From assembly GCA_950295325.1 (NCBI GenBank), contig OX485805.1:44602758-44666757 (forward strand): a stretch of DNA of 64,000 bases, read 5' to 3'. The translations under genes and the position numbers were made by a program. Below are positions 41,622 through 54,658 of this stretch, piece after piece. Numbering within the stretch: position 1 is the first letter of the stretch; every line of letters begins with the position of its first letter. The notes beneath the pieces were generated by a model. It ran no database searches and was not told the origin of the DNA. It was given only the letters and a program-made list of their open reading frames with translations. This stretch comes from Polytrichum commune. Its lineage: Eukaryota; Streptophyta; Polytrichopsida; Polytrichales; Polytrichaceae.

Positions 41622-43830
41622 TCATAAAATCTGGTGATTTCTTTGTGGATCACTGGATTAATACTTCTTTGGATGCTTATTGATGAATTCTTCTACTACC
41701 TTAAATTGTTGGATGTACATTGGGCCGGCGATCATTCAGTTTTTTTAGTAGGTGTTTGTCATGCTCCTGTCATCTTAAAATCATGAATCGTATTAAAACC
41801 TCACAATACGTACTGTGCATCTTCATGTAAACCTCAATATTAAATGCTTATAGAACAGTAATGATATTAAAAATGAAATATGTACACATGTGAACATGAG
41901 CTTCTCTGTTATTATTTTTAGATTATGGAAAATATATGAGTTAAGGGAGTTGCACACAAAGGATTAAACGGAAATGAGTTAGAAGAAGTGGACCCTGAAA
42001 GTGAAGGGGGAGAAAGAAACTGTGAATATTATAATTATGACAATTGGGGAGGAATTAGGCAGCAATTCAGAATGGCCACTTTTTGGTTCAGTGTTTGAAA
42101 TCTAGTCCAATTCAGCTTACCAATAATCAAGGTTGATCAGTGATGATGAACGTGGAGAATTGGTTGCTAGGGACAGCCACTCGATTGAAACAGCAAAAAC
42201 TCTGCGATTCCATATTTCAAATCTTAGGAATCAATCATTTGAGAATATAACTATTAGATAATATTCTCCACTTTCTGAAGGCATAACCAATATTTTGCCC
42301 CAGAAAACCAGTCAACTCTACAAAAGTCTAAGATTTTGACGAGTTGTTCCAAATTCTTCCCTTTGCTGGGCCAGTGGTAAGACATCCCATCCCAAAGATA
42401 TGACAAAACCTTTGCATTAAAACTTACTGCTTTGGCCAACAAAGATGTCACAGATTCAATGCCGTCCAGGATGAGGGACAAAAAGAAGGCAGTCCCTAGC
42501 ACTAGAAGAACTCTTGTCATTTCAATTGTACATCCATTACAACTCCCAACAAAGAAATACAAGAATAAATCAATTTGGTTGTTACTGGTCACATGTCTTC
42601 ATGGGGAGGTCACTGTTGAAAGTTTATTAAACCACATGAGAAAAAATATACGGTACTTTTATTTCAATTAAGAAAAAGTTTACCCAAATTCTGAAATTAC
42701 TCCAGCTTGGATGGAATGACCCATACAAATTATATCTAAAATAAGGCGGGTGAAAAATATAGGCAGTAGTTCATTTTCATTGATAGAATATAGTTTATAA
42801 TATTTAATGGAACTAAGAATTTATGTGAAGTTCAATAAATATCTTTGGATCGGATGAGAAATTGCCTCAATTGACTAAAAGTCATTGAATTTAGATGTTG
42901 GCTATTGATGAACCGCAAATTTATTGAAGGTTGACTTATTTGGTTTCAAGGGAAAGTCTCTTTATCACAAATCTGATATCAAATGATCAATGAGGTTAAA
43001 CCCCCCAACTTTTATTTCCATGATTCTCATGATTTCTATTAACTTACAAATTTGTAGTTTAACATTTTATGATAAGGACAACTTACAAGGGCACTTAGGG
43101 CAAAGCATACATACTAGGGCCTGAGGGGCCACAAGGACGTTGTTTGTCGAAGACTCAAGGAAGAATCGAGAGAGAGATCGGAAGGTGTGAAAGGTTCCAA
43201 CATCATTGAGGGTCGGCAAACATATATTATTGGAAGCATATACTAAGTGATGATTTGGTCTTGTGTGTAAGCTTGGGTGGTCACTAAGAGTTTCAAGATA
43301 GTGTTGCAACCAAGTACCACTCAACTTTATTTGCATGTATTGTTAATGTATTGTTATTTTGTTATCAATTATCAATTTATGTCAAAATTCCAAGATTTTG
43401 ATAAATAATGCAATATAAAAAAAATTATAGTCCATCAAATGAGCTCATGGTGTACATTATATTTACCTATAGGTGTCTTGAAAATACCTCAAAATACCAT
43501 TTTATCTACTAATAGGGTGCCGGTTATTCAAGAAATTTAGATAAATAACCCATCTTTAATTAACCCTCGACTGACATGGTTTACAAAAGTATATATTAGC
43601 TTGTGATCCCCCCAAACATGACTTACAACTACAACCAAAAACCTCCAGGGGGCAACCAAATTTTTTGTTTATATATTTTCTTGCCATGATTAATAATGGA
43701 CAAGACTTTGCATGAGACAGATGCAACATACAAGCTTTCTTCTAGTCTAGTTCCAAGCAACGTAAGTAACCCTTTGCCCAAGTTTCCCTGACACACGGAC
43801 AAGTCCGCTCTAGACCCTCAACCAATGGAC
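41622..43830. other. No recognised gene
   Basis: AT-rich. A minus-strand frame at 42592-42254 is hydrophobic near its middle but matches nothing I recognise and lacks gene context. Confidence 0.35.
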
Positions 43831-43831
43831 A

Positions 43832-44088
43832 ATCATTATATTCGGTAATCGGAGACTTTTTCATGATTTTGAGACTATTTAAGGACGTGGTTTTCAAATA
43901 AAGATTAAGAAAAACAAGAAAATATATTCAATGTGGCTGAATTTAATTGAAATGAAGCAATTTGCATGGGTGATACTAACCAATTTGGCACAATTTCATG
44001 TCACCACAATATAAAATTCAACCAAATATTAAACCATTTGCATTCAATTTAAAACTTTCCAAAGTCTCTAATTAACAAATATAATGAT
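43832..44088. mobile_element. MITE-like derivative of the A-type element
   Basis: The left end ATCATTATATTCGGTAATCG, then GAGACTTTTTCATGATTTTGAGAC and TATTTAAGGACG, follows the element A and C termini. The right end (AAAGTCTCTAATTAACAAAT then ATAATGAT) is its inverted partner. It is about 257 bp with no genes, and ACA flanks both sides. Confidence 0.55.
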
Positions 44089-46611
44089 ACATTCAACGAA
44101 TGATCATCTCCTAGTCCAATTGACATACCATCCAACCAATTCTCAACTGGAACCGATTGAATGTAAACATACACAGTCGTCGCATATCCAACTAGAAGAC
44201 ACATCCAACACTCAACACTGTGCTTTTTTTATCCATATATGAAGTATTTTGTCATCCACAACCTTTGGTGTCTGTCCGTGACCAAACCGGTTATGCCCCA
44301 TAAACAGCTTAATTAATTGATTGTCTCATTGTTCCCGCAAAGCATCATCCACTGTCCTCTTGCCAATTATGTAGGCCTTGCTTATCCAAGACAACTAGAA
44401 TCAATTAACCAGGGTTTTTTTTTCACAAAAATGGAAGAAGAATCCCCTCAAACACAACAAGTAGTCTTACAATCATCCATCAGTTCTTAAGAGCCGATGT
44501 CATATATATATGAGACGCAATGGCCAGCTTGGCTTAGCTCGGCTTGGCTTAGCTCGGCTTGACTTGACTGACTTGTTCTATAGCCATCACCAAGGACACA
44601 TAGAATCATATGATTAGGGAATTAGTGACCATGGGTTAGGATATCTAAATCCAGCCCTCTTGTAGATTCCGAGATCCTTCAATGACAAGAACTGAGTGCT
44701 AATAACACCCCCCACCCCCCAAATCTGATCAAGGTGTAAATGGAGTTTCAGTATTTGTATATCTTATAAGTGGAGTATTTTCCTTTCGAATATGTAAATG
44801 TTTTAACGGTGTCCAAATGAGGCTCTTTCTCAAAGACAACCGACAACAAGAAGTTGAGAAACCCAACCACAAAATAAAACCTTTAATATGCTATGGACCT
44901 CGACCAGACTTGAATAAAGACAAGTCGATCGTCCATTTTCCACCCACCATTTTAAAGTTGAATCCGTGTATTTGCAAGGGGAGTTGGTTTGGCATCTCAA
45001 ACTCAAATTTTAGTCAGCTAGAATTTTTACGGGATCTAAACAGAAAGGAACAGAGAGAAAACTCTAGCTAGAGTCTCGACAGTCAGAATAAGGACCAACA
45101 ACATACTGGGATTTAATATTCAATCCAAACCTCTTTTAAGAAACTTCAAATAAGAGAGTATTAACCAGAACATCTATGCGCAAGCAACATTAATAAAGCT
45201 TGTAATATGTGCACGGAGATTCATACCTTATTAGAACTCGATTTCCTCCTCCCAAGCTTGAAGGTCGAGAAAGATGAGTCTAAGATGGACCAAAATAACA
45301 GGAGTTTCGTCCCATGTATATATATTTATCGAATAACTCAAGTCCTCGGATCAAAGACTTGTGGATGGGTTCAACTCCTCAGCCAAACAGCTGTTTCATT
45401 GTGTGAATCTAATCTGTAGAAGTTGGAGAACATGAAAAACGACCCGAATAACACCCACACACCTTATAAATTGATCTCGCACAACAACACCGCTTACAAA
45501 CAATCATCTGAAGATGGAGTGTCAACACCCATCATGAATACTGGAGCCAGCCAGCCAGCCTGGACTCCGCCGGCAGCGAGCTTGAAGCGCCTATCCTCTA
45601 GAAGGTTCCAAGACATGCTAGTATAGATCCAGGTAATGCCAAAATATATTGAATCTCGATCCCACATATCATCGCCAATCGTGTAAGTCCCCGTTTCTCA
45701 AAGACTCCGGCGATTCAAATCCGCAGCCAGAATTTAAGAGTTGTAACAAAGTTGTTGCTTTGGTTGGAACTGTATAGAATCAAGTCTTGCTGCGACAAAT
45801 TTCAAACGTATATATCATCAACAAAATCCTGTATCTCACGGCACAAACTTCTCTGGTCTAAAGTGCACTAACTTAAATTTACAATCATCTGAATTAGATG
45901 AGATGGGGAAGCTTGCTCCGGCAGCCAATCTCAAAGTATGAGTATGGAGAAGTTATCTTTGTTTCATTCATTTGGCGTTGGCTTGGTTGGCCTTCTGTCT
46001 CAAAAAATAAATAATAAAATAATAAAATGGAGAAGTTAGTTGACAGGCTGATGAGGACTTTTTGGGAACGAGGTTAGGAAGGGATTCTCATCAATCAAGC
46101 TTATGGACTCTATTAGTAATTGATATAAATAAATTATTCCCAAAGAAAGCCACTATTCAGACACCATTGGTCGGTACCTCCGGAACCCCCGGCCGGCTGT
46201 AATAGTGGTGGGCCAGCATCTATTCTTCCCCAACATAGTCCCCAGCAATTTCACGGCACGGATGCAACCAGACCAAAATTTCGGTGTGATGAGTCACTTC
46301 AAGAATGGCCCAAAAATATAAGCCCATGTGAAGTGAAGCCCATTTTTGGGCCAGGATTACCTCCGCGCCGCTGCTTTAGTAAAAACTATGCAGTGGTGCC
46401 GGACTATAATGCGGGAAAGATAGGTACATTTATCATTGTACAGTGTTCGGAACCAGTAGGAAATCCAATAAAAGTGGAAGTGTAGACTTATCGTCGCAGA
46501 TTTTCCTCCGCGACCTCATTGTTATAAGCTTATATCTACGCTTCTACCCCGGGTTTCCCATGAGCACTGTAAGGCGGGCGACTCGCTTGCTCTTTGTAAT
46601 GTTATGTTTGG
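44089..46611. other. No recognised gene
   Basis: Contains a short GGCTTAGCTCGGCTTGGCTT repeat (44528-44565) and CCAGC repeats (45548-45559). Frames at 44817-45071 and 45207-45419 have no domain that I recognise. Confidence 0.35.
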
Positions 46612-46775
46612 TATGTACACTGGATATAATATTTAGTGTTCTATGGCATTTTATGTCACTGCGGTAACTTTTTTAGTGGCACTTTCTATTGAATACGTTT
46701 ACAAATACTGTCATCCTGACGTACTTTCAGTTCATCAAATTATTGAAACCAAAGTTTGGTATACACTCTAAACTC
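46612..46775. mobile_element. MITE-like fragment, copy 3 (TTTAGTGTCAC family)
   Basis: TATAATATTTAGTGTTCTATGG, ATGTCACTGCGGTAAC and TTCAGTTCATCAAATT match copy 1 at 35995-36120. Only the left part is present. Confidence 0.45.
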
Positions 46776-47681
46776 CATAATATCAACTCCTGTAATGTCA
46801 CTTACTCTCTAATATCCCAAAACTCTAGGGAACAGATGTTCTTAGTTCAAATCTCACTCCTTATTGTCACATTTCTCTTCTTTATATCACAGGTTCTGTC
46901 ATTAATGCAAACCATCGTAGAAGTCAACTCACACCCTCGTATTGTACCATGTGTCAATACGTGGAGTGTCCTTTTCTTTTTCTTCTTCTTATGTTACTTA
47001 TTGAATTGTTGGTGCGTGAATGTGTCACATTGCTCAGGAAGGTCAAGTGGGAGGTTGACACGTGAAGATGGATCATGTATTATGATACCGTAAATTTCAC
47101 ACGGTATCATTTGTTCTAAACCCTAGCAAACCCTAATCTTGAACCATGTCTTCTCCTCTCACATGTGTTGGACGTCTCTCGGCAATTCAATCCAACAATG
47201 TGGGAAGCACTTTAAGGAGTTGAATATGAACAAGTGCATGCATTACTCATTGTGAAGGGCACTGGTGACTAATCTCAAATGCAAGCCCTATTAATTTTGC
47301 TTTCTACATGTCCGAGTTGTTTTTAATATGAGATTGAGCATCATGGAGTTGGTGTTGTTGTAGGACACTTCCATCAATTGTTGATGAAGATATAGAAGCT
47401 ATATTTTATGCATTGGACGACAATACTGACTTCAAGGTTCGTTTCTTATACGAATTTTTAATTACTGTAAATATTTTCTCACAAAATAATGAAAATTTTC
47501 ATCAGATGTATGGGGTTTTGTCCATGTTGAGAATTTGATGAGTTGGTTGTCTCCATATCAATTGGGAGGAATTTGTTGACCTTTGTAACGCCATCTCTTT
47601 GAATTTGAATTTGAATTAGTCACTTGAGGTTAATTGGTGCAATCTTAACTGTTGAGAGCATGGAAGTTGGGACTTACCACT
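46776..47681. other. No recognised gene
   Basis: Short imperfect inverted repeat ATGATACCGT...ACGGTATCAT at about 47079-47110. A plus frame to 47093 has no recognisable domain. Confidence 0.35.
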
Positions 47682-47965
47682 TCACACGGGGTCCCAAGTC
47701 CTAAGTCCCATATGGGTCATGAATGCCTACATGTCAACACTTTTTGAAGGTGAGGCTTCGGACTTGTGTTGAGAGTTGGGTCTAGAAAAACGCTAGACCC
47801 AACTCTCAACACAAGTCCGACAAATATTTTTGCATGTAATAATCAAGATCCGACTTTCACGATAATTAACCATATTTGAATGATTTCTTGAAGCTCATTA
47901 GTTGGAACTTTTGCCTCTATATAGGAACTTGCTAACATGAGTGAGAGTTGGGACCCCATGTGAAC
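47682..47965. repeat. Foldback with perfect 28-bp hairpin
   Basis: The arms TCGGACTTGTGTTGAGAGTT+GGGTCTAG (47758-47785) and its exact complement (47793-47820) enclose a 7-nt loop AAAAACG. Outer segments CACACGGGGTCCCAA (about 47685) and TTGGGACCCCATGTG (about 47948) also pair. Perfect pairing implies recent origin or selection. Confidence 0.75.
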
Positions 47966-50131
47966 CAGCCCTAAGGCTTCAAAAATTTGTCCGGGTCCAC
48001 TCTCAAAGAATGCGACTAGTATGCAGAGTCGTGCATTTCCAGCACTCAACCTTATGGTGCCAAACGTCTAGACTTGACTCATACTAAGTCTCTTTCTCTC
48101 TTCTTTATTTCGTTTTGGAGAGAGAAGTGACCTACTATACTATCTATGGTATTTGACTTGTCACATACACTATTTGAGAAGGGTTAAATTGGCTACTTGG
48201 TATGTGGGTATTAAGTAACTTGTTTTTTTATGTTCTCCGAATTCTACTGATCATATTCATGCTAGGAAATGAATTGTGAGAGTCCATGTGTGTTCATAAC
48301 ATTATTCAACCGCATAGTCGTGTTCCATTCTATATATAGAATAGGATATGGGCCTTCACTATCTTACCTTCATGGAAGAAACTTAGAAAATAGAAACAAA
48401 CTAACGCCGGTGCCAATATGAGTGTAGAAATATTGCAAATAGTGTTGATATTTTCAATGGTAGTGTTGTTATGAATAGTATTTTTAGTGGATAATACCAA
48501 GATGAACAATGTTTCTTGTGAATAATACCGGGATGAACAATGAATCTTGTGAGTAGTGTCAGGATTATAAGGGCGAGTTTCCATGTATTAAGCTACTCGC
48601 CCACTAGATTCTAGTGTGAATAAGGACAAACCAACCCAAGTGCAGAGGGAAAATGATGGGGTAGGGTTCATATGTACCAACTCAGAGCTACTCCCATCTT
48701 CTCAAATCTAGGCCCACCTACTACCCTCCTCCTCCTCCTGGTTACCAAGGATTGAGTTCTAGACCAATTTTGGTTTTGTTGAGTCTTCAACTGGTCTTAA
48801 TCCTTTAATGACTTGCATTTGTAGGTTAAATATCCTTTAGTGACACATGGAAGTCTAGCAACCCGTGTCCATGGCCTTCAACATTCTAGCAGACAACCAA
48901 AATGTGGTTGGATGGCGGCTTGTGGTTAACTAAGGTTGACCAAGTCTATTTAACCACTCAGTAGGGTCATGTAATGCCGACATGGATGACATCTATATAT
49001 TTTTAGGCAAAGAAAGTCAAAGTTCATGTGGTGGTGGCTTGTGAATGATTGCCCTCATAAAAGTTTTGATAATTGTCGTAGCCAAGGAGTAGCATTGAGA
49101 TGAGCAGTTATGGGTTGACTATAGATCAACTATGTGTAACCCTCAAAATTTCGCTTCAGAATTTGTAGCAATTTCCATATTCAAGAAAATTCTACAAAAA
49201 AAACACTTCATTGCATTCTCCTTAGAATTTGTTTATTTTCGCAACAAAAATAATTCTCTTCTATTACTCCTCCTAAACATATTCAAACTCTCTTATTTTA
49301 TCGGTTATAGATGCCTCAACCTTACAATGCAAACACCTTCAACCCACTATTATGTGGAATCTGGTGGGCGAGTGGCCTACATAGAAACTCACCCTACCTC
49401 CACCCAAATTTTCAAGTGTCAGCTTGAATGTACGATTAGTAAATAAATATTCATACTTTGTTCCGGGGGCCACATATTATAACTGACATATTCCATGATC
49501 ATGGAACCAACCCACATGGTTGAATTATGTGATGTGAAATCATTCTTTAAATGAATACCCAGGCTCCCCTCCACTATTTTCACTATTCTAAAGCAGTTGA
49601 TATATTTTGAACATGTAGTCCAATATCTTTTAAATACATTTATTGTTGGGTGTCTGTTCTTAGATCTAACCTAACCACAACCCATTCCAATATAGGCACA
49701 TCTAATAAGATGAATAACCCATTAAGGCCCAATGTATCTTAATATGAAAAATAAGGGTCTTTGACCATCCAAGTCCCTATATTCTCCATACCATGTTTCT
49801 CCAAATTTGGCGGATGCCAAGGACCATGCACAGCGAAGACTACACAACCATGGTTGTGGCCAAGGATCGTGTGGACAAATCATCCCTTGAATACAAGTGT
49901 AGTGGAAGTGTAGTGGAAGTCTATTGATGGATCCGCCCATAGAAATTATTGAAGCAACCACAAATATCAAATCTTGAGTATGTTCAAATTTATTAAAATA
50001 GTACAAGTTGCCCCCTTAGGTTTCTTACAAAAGGATTATAATTTATCTAGATAGACCTTATATATCTCTTGTTGGAGGTGGTATTGGCGCCATTCACGAT
50101 TGGGGTACTACTTTTGGGATAAAGGAATTAA
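47966..50131. other. No recognised gene
   Basis: AT-rich sequence with short frames only; no domains or clear repeats seen. Confidence 0.35.
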
Positions 50132-50139
50132 GGACTATG

Positions 50140-50635
50140 CCCGGGTACGCAACTCCCATATTATACACAGGGGGCATCGTACTTAAAACGGCTTAGAGGA
50201 CGGCTTTTGTAAAAATTATATCAAATTATATCAAATTAAAATGATCAAAAAGTTGGGTGAAGACAAAATTAAATAAAATGAGATGAAAAAAAAGTTGGGT
50301 GAAGCCTTCCATTAAAATTATAAGCCACGAATAGTTGCCTCCCATTAAAATTATAATTCATTCACAATGTTAAAATTTTATTAAAAAGTCCAAAAAGTTG
50401 GGTAGTTTGACCTATGGCACCTGTATTAAAAAAAATCATATAATTAGGTTTTTAATGCAATTATATGCTTCAAAATATATTCATTTCCTATATATAATTA
50501 CATTTTTGGATTCCTTGTTAGAAGGGCTACAAGGGTTTCCTACATTAAAACAAATTGTATCACTCAATATTGGACTAAAACGCATTATAAGTGATTATAA
50601 TCAGGACCATATAATACGGGAGTTGCGTACCCGGG
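50140..50635. mobile_element. 496-bp MITE with 8-bp target duplication
   Basis: The termini CCCGGGTACGCAACTCCC (50140) and GGGAGTTGCGTACCCGGG (50635) are perfect inverted repeats and extend imperfectly over about 30 bp. GGACTATG precedes the left end (50132-50139) and follows the right end (50636-50643). An 8-bp duplication points to a hAT-like superfamily. The interior is AT-rich with a repeated AAAAAGTTGGGTGAAG phrase and no gene. Confidence 0.85.
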
Positions 50636-50643
50636 GGACTATG

Positions 50644-53600
50644 TCGCATTGGATCTCGGCATTTATTATGATTTCCTATTATTTGATCAATAAATTTTAA
50701 ATAAATAAGTAGATAAATCATAAGACTTATCAAGAAAAATATCATTTAATATTAAATAATCACCAATAATAGATAGATCCTTTATGAAACGAGTAGATAG
50801 GTCATAAGACTTGCAAAGAGGTCATGTGACTTGTTTGGGCCACATCACTAGCAATTTCATTATTGAAGTGTACATCGGAGGTGAATTATTTCATGTTTTC
50901 CATCCTAATACCTTGGTGTAAGTGTCATGTGTTCATACATATATTTTGTTATGTCCAAATCTAACACTAAATGTTTCTTTTTCATGTAGCCATGTTATTG
51001 TGTATTGTTGGCCATGTTTGGTGTCATATGTAAAGCTGTACAATTGGTATGCAATACATTCATAGTTTTATTGGTACACAATTGAACCATAATTGCGAGG
51101 AAAAAAATCGGGATCATTTCAATTAATTTTTGTTGTCCTTTTCATTCCTTGATCCTAAGGTCAACAATTTTGACAGCACCCATGGATGTCCATTAAGGAA
51201 TCAAAATGGACAAGGAATAGGGACAGCACCCATGGATGTCCCTTGTAAATTAACTTTGTCGGTGTATTCAATATGGAATATTAAATGTAGGTATGATCCA
51301 AAATATGGTTCACAATACAAATCTAAGCACACCAACTATGTAAAGTTATCCAATTTAGTCCTTTAACTGTTAGACACCCAAAAGTAGTACCCCAACCGTG
51401 AATGCCCCCTATTATGTTTGATTGTCTGAGAATTCTTCATTGAACACAATTCTTCACAGAAAATACTTCTTTGCCCAATCAAACTCTGAAAATTTCTTCA
51501 TATCACATTTTCTCTTCAAACCTCCGCACTTCTTGGAAAACCTTGCTAAAACCTAGTCATATCTTTTGCACAAAATTTTCAAATCACAACAGTCTTTTTG
51601 GAGGTGGTATGGGGGTGGTACTTTGTCTAATTTACCAACGACCTTAACATAACATTAAGTAGCAAGCCCAGTTTGACCTTTTCAAAATAGCATCAAATCG
51701 GCATGTGCTGGTTTGATGCTCTTTCAAGAGCAAATGTAGCACTAAGTTTGAGTTTTACTTAGGCTATTTTTAATGTATTTGGGTAGTTACTTTCAATGCT
51801 TAGAATTGATTATATTGGTTTCTAGGACAATAGTAATGCCAAGTGGTGGTAAAGGTTCTAATATAGGCTAAATTACGATCAAAACAAATCCAAATAGCTA
51901 TAGAGCAAATAGGAAAGTTGGTGAGGTCAAAAAGGTAGTTGCACTTTTTAGAAAAGTTTCCTAATATCCGCATTGGAAACCTCTTTGATACCTTTTTGAA
52001 GCTTTTATATTCTCGGGGAGGTGACTATCGGAATTTTAGAAACCATGTGAGATAGAAAAATAAGATCAATATAATTCGTTGAGGGTAAAAATTATAAATT
52101 TGTTAGATCTACCAGAGCATTGAAAATATGTCCCCTACATGATTATATGTAAAATAGGGTGGTGAATAATTCCTTCATTTCAGTAATCAATAAAATAAAA
52201 TAAAGTTATATCCCAAGGGGAACGCACTAGAATCCTATAGGAAACGCGCCATGGGGAACGGAAATTGTCCGATATGACCGTAATTATTTTGTCTGGAGCG
52301 ACTGGTCCGACATGACCAGGTTGAGGACTAAAAATAATACTAGTTATTACTTCATTTTCTTACCTATATTAGTCATAAACCCCAATCATGTTTTCGTGTT
52401 TTCCTTGTAGTGTATGAATATTGAATCTCCCTAAAAGTGTGTAATAGGATCAATACTATAATTATGGCTTTTTATTGAGCTTTCTTGTATTTGAATGTAA
52501 TTTTTTTTGGAAGTAGTATAGTAGATAGTTGTGCAAAATTCGATGTCTTGTCAGAACTTATTGTAATTCTTGTTTTGTTCTATCTGTGTTTACAACTTGT
52601 CTATGTTAGCTTGTATATTTTGTTATCTCCATGTTTATTGGTAACCCTTTAACTAGTACCCAAATGCTATTGGTTGTGTTTTGAATGGTACTTTGAATGG
52701 TTTAGGATTGGTATAACTAATTAAACCCGATTGAATGACAAGATGGATGATATGGAATGTTTGTTGCTCACATAATTGATTTTGCAATGCTATAGTATTC
52801 CGTCCACTATTTGGTACTTGTACGATTTAAAAACAATGTATGGTGCCAAAAATGAGCCTCTCTAAATAATTACAAAATAAATATAGGGTGCTAAAAAAAT
52901 ACGTCAAAATAGCTTTATATCTACAAATAGGGCAAGAAAAAATATTAAGAGGTGCATAAATATCCCCCCATTAAATACTCAACTATCGTACGTGGTTACA
53001 AAACGTAAAGGGGTGTGATCGTCCCGAGTCTATATTTGATTAATTATCCATTCATTCACCCTTGCTTTGCAAGTTTTTCCCTTCTTGTTCAGGTAAAATT
53101 GTGAGTATTCAAAGGGTACCCTCCTAGCATTGCTACTTAATGTTATGAAATATAATGTGAAACCTTCCTCCCTTGGGGGTCCACTCTTCATTGGAACTCT
53201 AAGACCCCTATGTATGCAATGTTTTTAGAGAAAAAAAAAAGCATGTACATACTAATGATCTCCTAGAAAATAGCTTCATGTGTTTATACTAAGGTTTTTA
53301 GTATTGTGATAATGACTTCACTACATACACAAAATATATATCAACATAAAAGGATAGGTCTTATTATGTACACAAACCACTCATTTCCCATTAAGAAAGT
53401 TATTGAAGAAATTTTCATCCATATGATGTAATTCCTACTAATCAAACCCTATAACATACATTTATCAATTGTCAATTTTCTTCCCTAAAATTTAGGATCT
53501 ACTTTTGTACATCCAGATCTTCTTTGTGATTCGCAATATCCTTTTCATTTTTACAAAATCATAAATAAAACACCTACCTTTTGGTGTACATTATGTATGC

Positions 53601-53979
53601 TAATGCCCGAAATAATGCCATTTTTAACACTCACGATAGTTTTGGACATTGTACTATGAAGAGTGGACTCTAGGCCCCTTCCCCACCTAATATCCTACAT
53701 TTAAGTATCAACACCACATAATCTTGTGTAGAACATGAATTCACCACATTTTGGCAATTATTTGAGGTTAAAAAAAATCGATAAAAAATCGATAAAATAT
53801 TATATTTTCCAAAATAATCTGGCATTTATTTGAAATTTTATTTTGTCTCAAACAACTATCTAGCTACAATATAGGGGTTTTTAATAGAGGTTCCTACACA
53901 CATGTGGCTCCAACACTCTAAGAAGAGACTATCCACCCCTCCCCTCCATGCCAAAAATATTCTGAACCGTCCAATTTTC
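50644..53979. other. No recognised gene
   Basis: A direct repeat GACAGCACCCATGGATGTCC occurs at about 51171 and 51222. Otherwise AT-rich, without convincing frames. Confidence 0.4.
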
Positions 53980-54028
53980 AATCCTAGATATTGGAGATTA
54001 CAAAAATCAATCTCCAATATCTAGGATT
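53980..54028. repeat. Perfect 20-bp hairpin
   Basis: AATCCTAGATATTGGAGATT (53980-53999) and its exact complement (54009-54028) enclose a 9-nt loop. The flanks are AT-rich, with a poly-C run at about 54067-54083. Confidence 0.7.
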
Positions 54029-54329
54029 ACTATAGGTTTTGATTTCCTTTCTATAAATAAAAAATTGAGTCGCCCCCCCCCCCCCAAATTCTCAAATTGG
54101 ATGATGGACATGTGAGGTCCAATGCATACCAGATTTGATCGGATGTCACATTAGAGGAGACTTAGGTGCATGCCACACGACCGGCAACGGCAAGGCATAT
54201 GCAGCTGGGATTGGCCGAATCAGAGCCCTCATCACCACACAAGAGGAAACTGCTGGGGCGGCAAAACGACGTGGCAAGGAATCTTGTTGGTCGAAACTAC
54301 CAGGCGATGTGGGCTGGAAGCCCGTGAAA

Positions 54330-54658
54330 TATGGGAGAAGGGTGTCCTGAGCCCACCAGGTCCAGCTCCACCATCCCTCCCCGCGACCCTGTCCACCCTC
54401 TCCGCCCGCCCGACTCCTCCCTCCTCCAGCACCCTGCTCCACCACCCTCCCCGCGCGTCGTCGCTCCCCCTCAACGAGCTTCTGTCGAACTGAAGCCTGC
54501 GCATCGCGATTGCTCACCGCACGCCATCCCCGCCGCCCTCCGCCCACCAGCGCCCTCGCAGCCTCGCACCGATCACTCTCTGCAATTTTTTTTTCCTTGT
54601 TTTTTTCGGAACCCTTCATGTTCTCTAAAATTTTGTTGGTTTCTTGTTTTTGGGTTTC
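54330..54658 (+). promoter_or_regulatory. C-rich leader of the trihelix gene
   Basis: A C/T-rich segment of short simple-sequence blocks precedes the MDSQGPL start codon (54659). Frames on both strands here are open only because of base composition. It is probably a 5' untranslated leader or promoter. Confidence 0.4.

Noticed and set aside
42254-42592. 112-codon hydrophobic minus-strand frame
   Set aside because: No recognised domain, no neighbouring exon signals and no gene-like codon use.
54146-54619. 157-codon minus-strand frame
   Set aside because: Low-complexity Arg/Gly/Ala translation of a C-rich leader; the plus strand is open too.
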